Notes: a model not told the origin generated them from the letters alone. A stretch of DNA of 64,000 nucleotides from Streptomyces hygroscopicus (GCF_026168105.1 NZ_LBMW01000006.1:186001-250000), one strand, 5' to 3'. Positions 15,513 to 25,601 are shown, numbered from the stretch's first letter. Made by a program: numbers and translations.

Positions 15513-16610
15513 ATGCCACGCCGCACCGCGACGATGCTCGCCTCGACTCTGATGCTGATCGCGCTCCTGTGCGCGGGAGTGTTCATCAACGTGCCGTACG
15601 CGGAGATGTCTCCGGGTCCCACGGTGAACACCCTCGCCGAGCACGACGGCGAGCCGGTGCTGCAGATCTCCGGGCGAAAGACCTATCCGACGAGCGGCCA
15701 TCTGAACATGACCACCGTCCGGGTCACCAGCGCCGACTACCGGATGAATCTGGTGGAGGCCATCTACGGGTGGCTTGCGCATGACAGCAAGGTCGTCCCG
15801 CACGACACGCTCTACCCGGACGGCAAGACCGAGCAGCAGTCCACCCAGGAGAACGCCGAGGAGTTCAGCCAGTCCCAGGAGAGCGCCAAGGTTGCCGCGC
15901 TGAAGCAGCTGGGCGTCCCCGTCACCTCCTGGGTGATCGTCTCCACCGTCCTCAAGGCGTCGCCCGCCGAGGGCAGGCTGCACGCCGGCGATGTCATCAA
16001 GGCCGTCGACGGGACGGCCGTGAAGGCGCCCGACGACGTCGCCAAGCTGGTCACCAAGCACAAGCCCGGCGAGAACGTCGTCTTCACGATCGTGCCCGCC
16101 AAGGACCAGGCCTCCGCCGTGAAGGCGCACAAGACGGCCACCAGGACCCATGATGTGACGATCACCACGGCGAAGTCCCACGACAGTGGCCCGGAGCGGG
16201 CCATCGTCGGGATCTCCGCCGGAACCGATCACACGTTCCCGTTCACCATCGACATCAAGCTCGCGGACGTCGGCGGACCGAGCGCCGGTCTGATGTTCGC
16301 GCTCGGCATCGTCGACAAGCTCACCCCGGACGACCTCACCGGCGGCAAGTTCGTGGCCGGCACCGGCACCATCGACGACGACGGCAACGTCGGGCCGATC
16401 GGCGGTGTGGAGTTGAAGACCGTCGGCGCGCGCAGCCAGGGCGCCCAGTACTTCCTGACGCCCAAGGACAACTGCGCTGCCGCGGCGAAGGACGCGCCCA
16501 GCGGCCTCACGCTCGTCAGGGTCAACACCATCAAGGACGCCCTGGGCGCCCTCAAGGACATCCGCATCGGCAGGACCGCCGACCTGCCGAAGTGCACGGC
16601 CAAGGGCTGA
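15513..16610 (+). CDS. Membrane-anchored PDZ/Lon-type (S16) protease, YlbL family
   Basis: 365-aa extracytoplasmic protease. Residues 7-27 are an N-terminal membrane anchor (MLASTLMLIALLCAGVF), followed by the family motif YAEMSPGPTVNTL. Residues 145-200 form a PDZ domain (GRLHAGDVIKAVDGTAVK). The C-terminal Lon-type proteolytic domain has the catalytic serine in GGPSAGL (S257) and lysine in VELKTVGA (K302), so the Ser-Lys dyad is intact. A Gln/Glu/Ser-rich linker (EQQSTQENAEEFSQSQES) lies before the PDZ. It probably degrades misfolded or regulatory membrane proteins. Convergent with the PPA1309 gene over a strong hairpin. Confidence 0.9.
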   Translation: MPRRTATMLASTLMLIALLCAGVFINVPYAEMSPGPTVNTLAEHDGEPVLQISGRKTYPTSGHLNMTTVRVTSADYRMNLVEAIYGWLAHDSKVVPHDTLYPDGKTEQQSTQENAEEFSQSQESAKVAALKQLGVPVTSWVIVSTVLKASPAEGRLHAGDVIKAVDGTAVKAPDDVAKLVTKHKPGENVVFTIVPAKDQASAVKAHKTATRTHDVTITTAKSHDSGPERAIVGISAGTDHTFPFTIDIKLADVGGPSAGLMFALGIVDKLTPDDLTGGKFVAGTGTIDDDGNVGPIGGVELKTVGARSQGAQYFLTPKDNCAAAAKDAPSGLTLVRVNTIKDALGALKDIRIGRTADLPKCTAKG

Positions 16611-16632
16611 CAGGCAGCGCCTGCGCGTGACT

Positions 16633-16659
16633 GGGGCGCCCGGAAACCCCGGGCGCCCC
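16633..16659. terminator. Bidirectional terminator
   Basis: GGGGCGCCCGG (16633-16643) pairs with CCGGGCGCCCC (16649-16659) across a 5-nt loop AAACC. It lies between the convergent protease and PPA1309-family genes. Confidence 0.8.
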
Positions 16660-16678
16660 CAGCGGCCTACCCGGGCGC

Positions 16679-17221
16679 TCAGTCCTCGAACGTCGCGAAC
16701 AGCGCCTCGGCAAGCCCAGGCACCAGGTCCGGCCCCGTCAGCACCTCCGTCGGGGAGTCCTTCTCCCGCAGCCGCAGCGCCGACTCGCGCCCACCGTCCC
16801 GCAGGACCGCCACCGTCATCCGCACCTCCTGGCGGTCCGGGTGCTCGGCCACCCACTGTGCCAGCTTCTTCTCGCTCAGCCCCTCCGGAACCCCGCCCTC
16901 CGCGGACGGCGGCAGCATCAGCCGCTCCACCGTGAGCGCGCAGCCCACCACCGCGTCGGGCCAGGCGATGGTGCCGAGGAAGTCGTCCAGCGGCCTGTCG
17001 GCAGGGATCTCCTCCTGCTCGATCGGCGTGAGACCGGCGGTCGCGGACTCGTCCTCCAGGCCGAGCTGGGCCGCGAGTGAGGGTTCCTGGACCCGCAGTC
17101 GTGCGGTGTCGACGAGGGCGAAGAGGCGAGCGGGCTGGTCCCAGCCGAGGCCGGAGGCGTACTCGTCGATCTCGAGCACGGCCCGGGTGAGCGGGTTCGC
17201 TGCCATGGGAGTGTTGGACAT
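16679..17221 (-). CDS. PPA1309 family protein
   Basis: 180-aa actinobacterial conserved protein of unknown function. Typical features are the N-terminal NPLTRAVLEIDEYASGLGWDQPARLFALVDT, a central IAWPDAVVGCALTVERLMLPP and the C-terminal PGLAEALFATF. No catalytic motif, signal peptide or membrane segment. ATG 17221 was chosen because the N-terminus then matches the family; the long upstream extension would run antisense through the UPF0182 gene. Divergent from UPF0182 with about 150 bp between them, an arrangement conserved in Streptomyces as I recall. Confidence 0.85.
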   Translation of the reverse strand: MSNTPMAANPLTRAVLEIDEYASGLGWDQPARLFALVDTARLRVQEPSLAAQLGLEDESATAGLTPIEQEEIPADRPLDDFLGTIAWPDAVVGCALTVERLMLPPSAEGGVPEGLSEKKLAQWVAEHPDRQEVRMTVAVLRDGGRESALRLREKDSPTEVLTGPDLVPGLAEALFATFED

Positions 17222-17374
17222 GGTCACAATCCTGCCTCGTTCCCACCCGGAAGCGGGAACCGAGTAAAGCGCCAGTAAGTTGCATAGGTGGGGCTCCGTG
17301 ATCGTGGAGCCTCGTTCATGGTCCGCGTTCACGGGGGCCTGTCCGACCCAACAGCGAACTTCGAGGTGCGCACC

Positions 17375-20338
17375 TTGGCTTTCCAGATGCCGGACCGCGG
17401 CGGAGGCCCGACGGGGCCGCGGATCAGAGTGGGCCGCCCGTCCCGACGAGCCCGGACCCTGCTCATGACCCTGGGGGTCCTCGCAGTCCTCGGCATGGCG
17501 TTCGTCATGTTCGCCGGCTTCTGGACGGACTGGCTCTGGTACCGGTCGGTCAAGTACTCGTCCGTCTTCACCATCACGCTCTGGACCAAGATCGGGCTCT
17601 TCTTCGTCTTCGGCCTGCTGATGGCCGCCGCGGTCGGCCTGAACATCTGGCTGGCGCACCGGCTGCGTCCGCCGCTGAGCGCCATGTCCATGGAGCAGCA
17701 GAGCCTCGACCGCTACCGGATGGGGATCGCTCCCTACAAGACGTGGCTGCTCCTCGGTATCACCGCCCTGGTGGGCCTGATCGCGGGCGCGTCCGCGGCC
17801 GGCCAGTGGCGGACCTGGCTGCTGTGGGTGAACGGCGTGCCCTTCCACAAGGTGGACCCACAGTTCCACCTGGACGTCGCCTTCTACGCCTTCGACCTGC
17901 CCTGGTACCGATTCCTGCTCGGCTTCGGCTTCGCCGCCACGGTGCTCTCGCTGATCGCAGCCGCGCTCACCCACTACCTGTACGGCGGCCTCAGGATCAC
18001 CTCTCCCGGAGCGCGCGCCACCGCCGCCGCGACCGGTCACCTGTCGGTGCTGCTCGGGGTCTTCGTCGCCCTGAAGGCGGTCGCCTACTGGCTCGACCGG
18101 TACGGGCTCGCGGTCAAGTCCAGCGACTTCAAGGCGACCGGCGACTGGACGGGACTCCGTTACGTCGACGCCAACGCCTACCTGCCGGCCAAGACGATCC
18201 TCTTCTGCATCGCCGTCATCTGCGCACTGCTCTTCTTCGCCACCCTGTGGCGACGCACCTGGCAGCTGCCGGTCATCGGCTTCGGCCTGATGGTGCTATC
18301 GGCGATCCTCATCGGCGGGCTGTACCCGGCGATCGTCCAGAAGTTCCAGGTCCAGCCGAACGAGCAGGCCAAGGAAGCGCCCTACGTCGAGAAGAACCTC
18401 AAGGCGACCCGCGAGGCGTACGGCATCGACGGCGCCCAGGTCACCGAGTACCCGGGCAGGACCGACACCAAGGACAAGACCGCGCTGCGCGACGACGCCG
18501 ACGCCACGGCGAGTGTCCGGCTACTGGACCCGAACATCGTCTCCCCGACGTTCCAGCAGCTCCAGCAGATGAAGAACTACTACGCGTTCCCGACCAACCT
18601 GGACGTCGACCGTTACAGCAAGAACGGCAGGAACGCCGGAGATCAGGACACAGTCATCGGTCTGCGCGAGCTGAACCTCGAGGGCATCCCGAAGCAGAAC
18701 TGGATCAACGACCACTTCCGGTACACCCATGGATACGGGGTGGTCTCCGCCAAGGGCACCACCGCCGACGCCAACGGCCAGCCCGTCTTCACCGAGTCCG
18801 ACCTGCCGTCGACCGGTGACCTCGGCACGTACCAGCAGCGGATCTACTACGGCGAGAAGACCACCACGTACTCGATCGTCGGCGGTCCACAGAAGGAGAT
18901 CGACTACTCCGACGACAATGGCGAGAAGACCACCAGCTACGACGGCAAGAGCGGGGTCAGCCTCTCCAACCCGGTGAACCGGGCCGCGTACGCGGTGGCC
19001 TTCAGCGAGCCGCAGATCCTCTACTCAGGAGCCATCGGCAAGGGCTCGCGGATCCTGTACAACCGCACGCCCAAGGAGCGCGTGGAGGCGGTCGCGCCCT
19101 GGCTCACCATCGACGGCGACGCCTACCCGGCGGTCGTCGACGGCCACATCCAGTGGATCGTCGACGCGTACACGACGTCGAACGGCTATCCCTACGCCTC
19201 CCGTACGACACTCGGTGACACGACGGCCGACTCGCTGACCGCGGGCAACAACCAGCGCGCGGTGATGGCCCAGCAGAACCAGGTCAACTACATCCGCAAC
19301 TCGGTGAAGGCGACCGTCGACGCGTACACCGGCGAGGTCAGGCTCTACCAGTGGGACACCGAGGACCCGGTCCTGAAGACCTGGATGAAGGCGTTCCCGG
19401 GCACCGTGAAGCCCAGGACCGACATCTCGCCGTCGCTGATGTCCCATCTGCGGTACCCGCAGGACCTGTTCAAGGTTCAGCGCGAACTGCTGACCCGCTA
19501 CCACGTCAAGGACGCCCAGACCTTCCTCAGCGGCAGCGAGGTGTGGCAGGTGCCGGACGACCCGACCAACAAGTCGGGCAACGCGGTGCCGCCGTACTAC
19601 CTGAGCATGAAGATGCCCGACCAGAAGGCGCAGGCATTCTCCCTGACCACGACGTTCACGCCGAACGGCCGCGACAACCTGAGTGCCTTCATGTCGGTGA
19701 ACGCCGAGGCGGGCAGCAGTGACTACGGCAGGATCAGGATCCTGAAGCTGCCGACGAGCAGAACGGTCGACGGGCCGAAGCAGGTCCAGAGCCAGTTCAA
19801 CTCCGAGCAGAGCATCGCCGAGTCGATCAGGCTGCTGAAGGGCGGCGACTCCGACATCGAGTACGGCAATCTGCTGACCGTGCCGCTCGACGGCGGGTTG
19901 CTCTATGTGGAGCCCGTCTACGTCAGAGGCGGCGGGCTCAAGTACCCGCTGCTGCGCAAGGTGTTGGTGACGTACGGCGGCAACACCGCGTTCGAGGACA
20001 CGCTCGACCAGGCGCTCAACAAGGTCTTCGGGGCGGAGAGTTCCACTTCGCCGCCGAACACCGGTACCGGCAATCCGCCGACGCCGAGCAACCCGACGGT
20101 CCAACAGGCGCTCAGTGACGCCCAGAAGGCCTTCACCGCGGGCCAGGACGCCCTCGCGAGGCACGACTGGGGGGCGTACGGCCAGGCGCAGAAGGACCTC
20201 GAGGCCGCGCTGAAGCGGGCGGAGGAGGCGCAGTCCAGGACCGGCGGCGGCAAGAGCGGCAGCACCCCCTCTCCCGCTCCGAGTGGTTCGCCGAGCGGCC
20301 GTCCCAGCGGTTCGCCCAGCAGTTCGAGTGGAGGCTGA
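17375..20338 (+). CDS. UPF0182 family large membrane protein
   Basis: 987-aa integral membrane protein if started at TTG 17375 ([11 protein letters not shown]), which has GAGGTG at 7 nt spacing; ATG 17387 is the alternative. The N-terminal 330 residues hold about seven membrane helices ([119 protein letters not shown]). A large extracytoplasmic region of about 550 residues follows. The C-terminus has a coiled Gln/Ala segment and a Ser/Pro/Gly-rich tail. Full length for the family. Function unknown; probably envelope-related. Confidence 0.9.
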   Translation: MAFQMPDRGGGPTGPRIRVGRPSRRARTLLMTLGVLAVLGMAFVMFAGFWTDWLWYRSVKYSSVFTITLWTKIGLFFVFGLLMAAAVGLNIWLAHRLRPPLSAMSMEQQSLDRYRMGIAPYKTWLLLGITALVGLIAGASAAGQWRTWLLWVNGVPFHKVDPQFHLDVAFYAFDLPWYRFLLGFGFAATVLSLIAAALTHYLYGGLRITSPGARATAAATGHLSVLLGVFVALKAVAYWLDRYGLAVKSSDFKATGDWTGLRYVDANAYLPAKTILFCIAVICALLFFATLWRRTWQLPVIGFGLMVLSAILIGGLYPAIVQKFQVQPNEQAKEAPYVEKNLKATREAYGIDGAQVTEYPGRTDTKDKTALRDDADATASVRLLDPNIVSPTFQQLQQMKNYYAFPTNLDVDRYSKNGRNAGDQDTVIGLRELNLEGIPKQNWINDHFRYTHGYGVVSAKGTTADANGQPVFTESDLPSTGDLGTYQQRIYYGEKTTTYSIVGGPQKEIDYSDDNGEKTTSYDGKSGVSLSNPVNRAAYAVAFSEPQILYSGAIGKGSRILYNRTPKERVEAVAPWLTIDGDAYPAVVDGHIQWIVDAYTTSNGYPYASRTTLGDTTADSLTAGNNQRAVMAQQNQVNYIRNSVKATVDAYTGEVRLYQWDTEDPVLKTWMKAFPGTVKPRTDISPSLMSHLRYPQDLFKVQRELLTRYHVKDAQTFLSGSEVWQVPDDPTNKSGNAVPPYYLSMKMPDQKAQAFSLTTTFTPNGRDNLSAFMSVNAEAGSSDYGRIRILKLPTSRTVDGPKQVQSQFNSEQSIAESIRLLKGGDSDIEYGNLLTVPLDGGLLYVEPVYVRGGGLKYPLLRKVLVTYGGNTAFEDTLDQALNKVFGAESSTSPPNTGTGNPPTPSNPTVQQALSDAQKAFTAGQDALARHDWGAYGQAQKDLEAALKRAEEAQSRTGGGKSGSTPSPAPSGSPSGRPSGSPSSSSGG

Positions 20339-20381
20339 CGAAGGACCCCTCCCGTGCCGTGGTACTGTTGCCCGACAACGG

Positions 20382-20455
20382 CGCGGGGTGGAGCAGCTCG
20401 GTAGCTCGCTGGGCTCATAACCCAGAGGTCGCAGGTTCAAATCCTGTCCCCGCTA
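20382..20455 (+). tRNA. Initiator tRNA-fMet (CAU), copy 1
   Basis: 74-nt cloverleaf with anticodon CAT in CTGGGCTCATAACCCAG. Three consecutive G-C pairs adjoin the anticodon loop, and positions 1 and 72 (C and T) do not pair; both features mark an initiator tRNA. The T-arm is GCAGGTTCAAATCCTGT. CCA is not encoded. Identical over its whole length to the copy at 22645. Confidence 0.95.
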
Positions 20456-20460
20456 CTGAA

Positions 20461-20500
20461 GTCGAGGGCCCGGATCCTGATCAGGATCCGGGCCCTCGAC
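20461..20500. terminator. Perfect 40-bp palindrome after tRNA copy 1
   Basis: A perfect palindrome of two 20-bp arms with no spacer (starts GTCGAGGGCCCGGATCC, centre CTGATCAG). It lies 5 bp after the tRNA. It can form a very stable hairpin and is probably the tRNA terminator, but there is no T-tract. A spacer-less perfect palindrome is unusual and could also extrude as a cruciform. Confidence 0.75.
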
Positions 20501-20682
20501 GTGCGTGCGACACGACGAGGCGTACGGCGTGACCTGGCGACTTGCGTGAAGTGCGGCTCCTTGCGGGGGGAGTTGGCCGCTCTGTGTTTGACTTGTCTCT
20601 CTGTGGGCATGTCGACAAAACGCTGTAGTGACCTCAATGGCTGCGGTATACCAGGTGTACCCAGGTTGCAGGTGGTGCGACG

Positions 20683-22551
20683 ATGGACGTTATGGGGGAC
20701 AAGGCAACTCTGTTCGAGACAGGGCGATTTGTGCAGCCCGCCGAGCGGGACGAAGCGGGCGAGACGGCCGAGATCACCGGGATCACGGGGATCACCGAGG
20801 CCGCCGAAGCCACCGAGGACACCGAGGCCGCCGAAGAGGCGCGCCGGCGCGTCGCCGCCGAAGCAGGCGACGTCGAGGCGATGAGTGTCCTCGGGGCCAT
20901 GCTGCTGCGCCGCGGTGATCTCGACGGAGCCGAGCCCCAGTTGCGTGCCGCCACCGCCGCGGGTGACCGCGCGGCCGCCAACAACCTGGGTGTCCTTCTG
21001 CATCAGCGCGGGTATCCCGACGAGGCCGCCGGCTGGTGGCGGATCGCTGCCGTCGCCGGGTCCGCCGCTGCCGCGCACGCGCTCGGTCGGCTCCACCGCG
21101 AGCGTGGCGACGAGCCCGCCGCCGAGTACTGGCTGCGCCAGTCCGCCGAACAGGGGCACACCCTCGGGGCGTACGCGCTCGCCGATCTGCTGGAGCACCG
21201 CGGCGACGAGAGCGCGAAGCGATGGATGCGCGCCGCCGCCGAGCGCGGGCACCGCGAGGCCGCCTACCGGCTCGCCCGGGCGCTCGATCGCAAGGCCCTG
21301 CACGAGCAGGAGGCCGACGGTGACAACGGTGTCGAGCCGTCCGCGCTCGAGGAGGCCGAGCAGTGGTACCGGCAGGCCGCCGCGCGCGGGCACCGGCGGG
21401 CCGCACTGCACCTCGGGGCGATCCTGGAGAGGCGGGGCGACCTCAAGGAGGCCGGCCGCTGGTATCTGACGAGCGCCAAGGACGGCGAGGCGCGGGCGGC
21501 GTGTGCGCTCGGCTTCCTGCTGCGGGACGCGGGCGACACCGAGAGCGCCGCCGTCTGGTGGCTGCGTGCCGCGCAGGAAGGGGACGGCAACGCGGCCAAC
21601 GCGCTGGGCGCACTGCACGCCGAGCGGGGCGAGACGCAGACCGCCGAGCGGTGGTACCGGGCGGCGCTGGACGCCGGTGACGTCAACGGCGCGTACAACC
21701 TCGGGTTGCTCTGCGCGGAGCAGGGACGGACCGCGCAGGCCGACCAGTGGTACCGGCGGGCGGCGTACGCCGGGCACCGGGAGGCCGCCAATGCGCTCGC
21801 CATCCTGCTGCTGCAGGGCGGGGACGCGGAGGGTGCCGAACCGTGGTTCTCCAAGGCCGCGGAGGCGGGGAGCGTGGACGCCGCGTTCAACCTCGGGATC
21901 CTCTACGCGGGGCGCGGCGAGGAGGAGACCGCGCTGGGGTGGTACGAGCGCGCGGCGGCCGCCGGGCACAGCGAGGCGGCGCTCCAAGTCGGTATCGCGC
22001 GGCTGCGGGAGGGTGACGAGCAGACGGCCGAGCGGCATCTGCGGTGCGCCGCCGGCGGCGGCAGCGCCGAGGCCGCCTACCGGCTGGCGACCCTGCTGGA
22101 CGCGCGCCGGCCGCCGGAGCCCGCGCATGAGCTGGGCGAGCCGTCGCAGGAGAAGAGCGAGTGCGAGGAGTGGTACGACCGGGCGGCGTCGCAGGGGCAT
22201 CGGCGCGCGCAGGTGCGGGTCGGGATGCTGGCCGCCGCGCGGGGCGATGTGGTGGAGGCGGCGCGGTGGTACCGGGAGGCGGCGGAGGGCGGATCGCGGA
22301 ACGGGGCCTTCAACCTCGGGCTGCTGCTGGCACGGGAGGGGAGCGAGCCGGAGGCGGCGCTGTGGTGGACGCGGGCGGCTGACGCCGGGCACGGGCGGGC
22401 CGCCCTGAGACTGGCCCTCGTCTATGCGCGCCGGGGGGAGCTGGCGGATGGGCAGCGGTGGGCCGACCGTGCCGTGTCCCTGGGGCCGGCCGAGGTGTCC
22501 GAGCGGGCGGCTCGCCTGCGGGACGCGTTGCGGGAGGAGCTGTCGGCATGA
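20683..22551 (+). CDS. Sel1/TPR-repeat protein between the initiator tRNAs
   Basis: 622 aa from ATG 20683 (AGGTGG at 8 nt); ATG 20692 (MGDKATLF) is an equally plausible start. The N-terminus is acidic with an ITGITGI / EATEDTEAAEE low-complexity run. From residue 60 to the end it consists of about 15 Sel1-like/TPR repeats with the periodic pattern AxxLGxLLxxRGDxxxAexWyrxAAexGh. No enzymatic or membrane domain. Such solenoids act as scaffolds in regulatory or envelope complexes. It lies alone between two identical tRNA-fMet genes. The partner is unknown. Confidence 0.87.
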   Translation: MDVMGDKATLFETGRFVQPAERDEAGETAEITGITGITEAAEATEDTEAAEEARRRVAAEAGDVEAMSVLGAMLLRRGDLDGAEPQLRAATAAGDRAAANNLGVLLHQRGYPDEAAGWWRIAAVAGSAAAAHALGRLHRERGDEPAAEYWLRQSAEQGHTLGAYALADLLEHRGDESAKRWMRAAAERGHREAAYRLARALDRKALHEQEADGDNGVEPSALEEAEQWYRQAAARGHRRAALHLGAILERRGDLKEAGRWYLTSAKDGEARAACALGFLLRDAGDTESAAVWWLRAAQEGDGNAANALGALHAERGETQTAERWYRAALDAGDVNGAYNLGLLCAEQGRTAQADQWYRRAAYAGHREAANALAILLLQGGDAEGAEPWFSKAAEAGSVDAAFNLGILYAGRGEEETALGWYERAAAAGHSEAALQVGIARLREGDEQTAERHLRCAAGGGSAEAAYRLATLLDARRPPEPAHELGEPSQEKSECEEWYDRAASQGHRRAQVRVGMLAAARGDVVEAARWYREAAEGGSRNGAFNLGLLLAREGSEPEAALWWTRAADAGHGRAALRLALVYARRGELADGQRWADRAVSLGPAEVSERAARLRDALREELSA

Positions 22552-22644
22552 CGGTGACCGTTGCGGGCCTGCCGGGCTCCGAACGTGGGGTGCGGAAGCG
22601 ATTTGCCTCTGTCCGCTTCGTTGACGTAATGTTGCGTTCACCGA

Positions 22645-22718
22645 CGCGGGGTGGAGCAGCTCGGTAGCTCGCTGGGCTCATAACCCAGAGGTCGCAGGTT
22701 CAAATCCTGTCCCCGCTA
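22645..22718 (+). tRNA. Initiator tRNA-fMet (CAU), copy 2
   Basis: Identical in all 74 nt to the tRNA at 20382: anticodon CAT, three G-C pairs next to the anticodon loop, unpaired 1-72. The flanking DNA differs apart from a short CTGAAG after the gene. It is followed by an intrinsic terminator. Confidence 0.95.
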
Positions 22719-22726
22719 CTGAAGGC

Positions 22727-22769
22727 CCGGGGCCGGAATCCATGAGGATTCCGGCCCCGGCGCTTTTTT
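22727..22769 (+). terminator. Intrinsic terminator of tRNA copy 2
   Basis: A 15-bp perfect stem, CCGGGGCCGGAATCC (22727-22741) with its complement (22746-22760), has a loop ATGA and is followed by CGCTTTTTT (T-run 22764-22769). Confidence 0.9.
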
Positions 22770-22914
22770 GCCCCCCGGCGCGTCTTACCCCGCGGTGCGG
22801 AACGCGCCGACATCGCGGAACAGGGCCGACATCGCGGAACGGGCCGACATCGTACGCAGCGGAAAGCCCCGGCATCAGCGGAGCCGGGGCTTCAGGGGTG
22901 TCGCGGTCCGGCGG

Positions 22915-23331
22915 TCAGGCGGCCGCGCAGTCCGGGCACAGCCCGCGGTACGTCACCTCGACGTCCGAGACCGTGAAGCCGAAGCGCTCCGAGGACGGGA
23001 GGTCGGCCAGCGGGTTGCCCGTCGGGTGGACGTCGCGGATCGCGCCGCAGTGGGCGCACACCAGGTGGTGGTGCGGCCGGTGCGCGTTCGGGTCGTACCG
23101 CTTGGCGCGCTTGTCCGTGGTGACCTCGAGCACCTCGCCCAGGGAAACCAGCTCGCCCAGCGTGTTGTAGACGGTCGCCCGGGAGATCTCGGGCAGCTTG
23201 GCGACGGCCCTCGCATGCACCTCGTCGGCTGTCAGATGGACGTGCTCGCCGTCGAGGACCTCGGCCACGACGCGCCGCTGCGCGGTCATCCGCCATCCGC
23301 GTCCGCGCAGCCGTTCCAACAGGTCACTCAT
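22915..23331 (-). CDS. catR: Fur-family peroxide-type regulator (CatR/PerR-like)
   Basis: 138-aa Fur-superfamily repressor from ATG 23331; GTG 23337 is 6 nt upstream. The winged helix spans residues 5-80 ([13 protein letters not shown]...[20 protein letters not shown]). The regulatory metal site is in [13 protein letters not shown], and the structural zinc cysteines are CAHC and CPDC. It is divergent from a monofunctional catalase, and the shared intergenic region carries a palindrome placed exactly over the catalase promoter. This is the arrangement described for Streptomyces CatR-CatA. It probably represses catalase until hydrogen peroxide oxidises the metal site. The symbol is by analogy. 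Confidence 0.87.
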   Translation of the reverse strand: MSDLLERLRGRGWRMTAQRRVVAEVLDGEHVHLTADEVHARAVAKLPEISRATVYNTLGELVSLGEVLEVTTDKRAKRYDPNAHRPHHHLVCAHCGAIRDVHPTGNPLADLPSSERFGFTVSDVEVTYRGLCPDCAAA

Positions 23332-23392
23332 GAGCACCAGCCTAGCAGGAAGAGGGACCAGGTTCCGAACTGGTGTGAATTTGGAGTTCGAC

Positions 23393-23420
23393 TTGACTTA
23401 GACATTGTCCAATGTAGGAT
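23393..23420 (+). promoter_or_regulatory. Catalase promoter with embedded CatR/Fur-type operator
   Basis: -35 TTGACT (23393-23398) and -10 TAGGAT (23415-23420), spaced 16 bp. Between them lies the inverted repeat ACATTG-TC-CAATGT (23402-23415). Placing a Fur-family box in the promoter spacer predicts simple repression. Confidence 0.8.
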
Positions 23421-23475
23421 CAAAGTGAGCTTTGGCCAGGTACCAGATTGGTCGGAAATGACGCAGGAGGCGCAC

Positions 23476-24927
23476 GTGACGCAGGGACCGCTTACGACGG
23501 AGGCCGGTGCTCCGGTGGCCGACAACCAGAACAGCGAGACCGCAGGCGTCGGTGGCCCCGTTCTCGTTCAGGACCAGCTCCTTCTGGAGAAGCTGGCCCG
23601 CTTCAACCGCGAGCGCATCCCGGAGCGTGTCGTGCACGCCCGTGGCGCGGGCGCCTACGGCACCTTCACGGTCACCGCCGATGTCACCCGGTACACGCGC
23701 GCCAAGTTCCTCTCCGAGGTCGGCAAGCAGACCGAGACGTTCCTGCGCTTCTCGACCGTGGCCGGCAACCTGGGTGCCCCGGACGCCGTTCGCGACCCCC
23801 GTGGATTCGCGCTGAAGTTCTACACCGAAGAGGGAAACTACGACCTCGTCGGCAACAACACCCCTGTGTTCTTCATCAAGGACGCCATCAAGTTCCCCGA
23901 CTTCATCCACACCCAGAAGCGCGACCCGTACACCGGCTCGCAGGAGCCGGACAGCGTCTGGGACTTCTGGGGTCTGTCGCCCGAGTCCACCCACCAGGTG
24001 ACCTGGCTGTTCGGCGACCGTGGCATCCCGGCGTCGTACCGCCACATGGACGGCTTCGGTTCTCACACCTTCCAGTGGAACAACGAGGCCGGCGAGGTCT
24101 TCTGGGTCAAGTACCACTTCAAGACCGACCAGGGCATCAAGACGCTGACCACCGGGGAAGCCGCCGGGCTGGCCGGCGAGGACCCCGACTCCCACCAGCG
24201 CGATCTGCGCGAGGCCATCGAGCGCGGCGACTTCCCGACCTGGACCGTCCACGTCCAGATCATGCCCGCGGCCGACGCGGCGACGTACCGCTTCAACCCG
24301 TTCGACCTGACCAAGGTCTGGCCGCACGCGGACTACCCGCGCATCGAGATCGGCAAGCTGGAGCTCAACCGCAACCCGGAGAACATCTTTGCCGAGGTCG
24401 AGCAGTCGATCTTCAGCCCCGCGCACTTCGTGCCGGGCATCGGTCCCTCCCCGGACAAGATGCTCCAGGGCCGTCTCTTCGCGTACGGCGACGCCCACCG
24501 CTACCGCGTCGGCATCAACGCCGACCACCTGCCGGTGAACCGCCCGCACGCCACCGAGGCGCGCACCAACTCCCGTGACGGCTTTCTGTACGACGGCCGC
24601 CACAAGGGCGCGAGGAACTACGAGCCGAACAGCTTCGGCGGCCCGTTCCAGACGGACAGGCCGCTGTGGCAGTCGACGCCGGTCACCGGCGCCACGGGCA
24701 ACCACGAGGCCCCGGTCCACGCCGAGGACGACGACTTCGTGCAGGCGGGCAACCTCTACCGGCTGATGACGGACCAGGAGAAGGAGCGTCTGATCGCCAA
24801 CCTCGCGGGTTCCCTCGCACAGGTCTCGCGCGACGACATCGCCGAGCGTGCGATCAGCAACTTCCGTCAGGCCGACGGAGACTTTGGCAAGCGCCTGGAG
24901 GCCGCGGTCCAAAGCCTGCGCGGCTGA
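23476..24927 (+). CDS. catA: Monofunctional haem catalase (clade 3 type)
   Basis: 483-aa catalase that dismutates hydrogen peroxide. GTG 23476 is preferred: AGGAGG lies 5 nt upstream, and the length then matches small-subunit catalases; ATG 23458 would place that site inside the gene. Catalytic His54 is in [13 protein letters not shown] and the catalytic Asn in [10 protein letters not shown]. The proximal haem ligand Tyr337 is in [12 protein letters not shown]. It lacks the large-subunit C-terminal flavodoxin-like domain. No signal peptide, so cytoplasmic. Controlled by the divergent Fur-type regulator. Confidence 0.94.
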   Translation: MTQGPLTTEAGAPVADNQNSETAGVGGPVLVQDQLLLEKLARFNRERIPERVVHARGAGAYGTFTVTADVTRYTRAKFLSEVGKQTETFLRFSTVAGNLGAPDAVRDPRGFALKFYTEEGNYDLVGNNTPVFFIKDAIKFPDFIHTQKRDPYTGSQEPDSVWDFWGLSPESTHQVTWLFGDRGIPASYRHMDGFGSHTFQWNNEAGEVFWVKYHFKTDQGIKTLTTGEAAGLAGEDPDSHQRDLREAIERGDFPTWTVHVQIMPAADAATYRFNPFDLTKVWPHADYPRIEIGKLELNRNPENIFAEVEQSIFSPAHFVPGIGPSPDKMLQGRLFAYGDAHRYRVGINADHLPVNRPHATEARTNSRDGFLYDGRHKGARNYEPNSFGGPFQTDRPLWQSTPVTGATGNHEAPVHAEDDDFVQAGNLYRLMTDQEKERLIANLAGSLAQVSRDDIAERAISNFRQADGDFGKRLEAAVQSLRG

Positions 24928-24956
24928 CCCGGGTTGGACCGCTTGCCGTAGGGGAC

Positions 24957-24986
24957 GGGCCGGAACCCCTGTGGGGACCCCGGCCC
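24957..24986. terminator. Hairpin between catalase and CBS genes
   Basis: GGGCCGG (24957-24963) pairs with CCGGCCC (24980-24986), with additional CCCC/GGGG pairing in the loop. Located between convergent genes. Confidence 0.65.
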
Positions 24987-25002
24987 GCCCGCGTGTGCGC
25001 GG

Positions 25003-25404
25003 TCAGCCGGTGGTGGCCGGGACGCGCTCCCGGGCCGGCGCCCAGCAGCGGATGATGTCGCGGACCGAGACGACACCGACCGGCTCGTCGCGGTCCAGGA
25101 CGATCAGATGCCGGAAGCCGCCGTGTGCCATGGCGCGGGCGGCCTCTTCGAGGGTCCAGGTGGGAGCGGCGAACACCACGTCCGTGGTGGTGTGGGCGTG
25201 GGCCCGCTCGGTGTCGGGGCACTGGCCCAGACCGACGGAGTTGAGGATGTCGCGTTCGGTGAGGATGCCGATACCTCCGGCATCCGGATCGAGCACGACG
25301 GCCGCGCCGACACGGCGGGCGGACATCAGTGCTGCGGCCTGGCGGAGGGTGTGGGTTGGGCCGATGGTGAGGACGACTGTGCTCATGGCGTCGCTGACGT
25401 GCAT
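25003..25404 (-). CDS. CBS-domain pair protein
   Basis: 133 aa from ATG 25404. Two tandem CBS motifs fill the protein: VSDAMSTVVLTIGPTHTLRQAAALMSARRVGAAVVLD (residues 2-45) and DVVFAAPTWTLEEAARAMAHGGFRHLIVLDRDEPVGVVSVRDIIR (about 73-117). CBS pairs bind adenosyl ligands such as AMP, ATP or NADH and sense energy or redox state. It is a stand-alone module with no partner domain. AGGAGG lies 12 nt upstream of the ATG, a little far. Target unknown. Confidence 0.86.
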   Translation of the reverse strand: MHVSDAMSTVVLTIGPTHTLRQAAALMSARRVGAAVVLDPDAGGIGILTERDILNSVGLGQCPDTERAHAHTTTDVVFAAPTWTLEEAARAMAHGGFRHLIVLDRDEPVGVVSVRDIIRCWAPARERVPATTG

Positions 25405-25493
25405 GGTGGGGAGCCACCTCCTGGAGAATGCACGGGAATGCACTGGCTCAGCGCTCCGGATCCATTGGATGCCGCCCGCCGGAGACGCCTGTT

Positions 25494-25520
25494 CCCCACT
25501 TCACAAGTTCACAAGTGGGG
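25494..25520. repeat. Inverted repeat in the CBS-hisN gap
   Basis: CCCCACTT (25494-25501) pairs with AAGTGGGG (25513-25520) across an 11-nt loop holding CACAAGTTCAC. It is 90 bp upstream of the CBS start and could be an operator or RNA hairpin. No regulator can be named. Confidence 0.45.
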
Positions 25521-25601
25521 GAACTTTCAGGGTCTCAGGCAAAGGGCGAGTCAACAAGGGGGCGTGCGACGTGAGTTCAGGGGCGCACGCGGTGCACGTA
25601 T

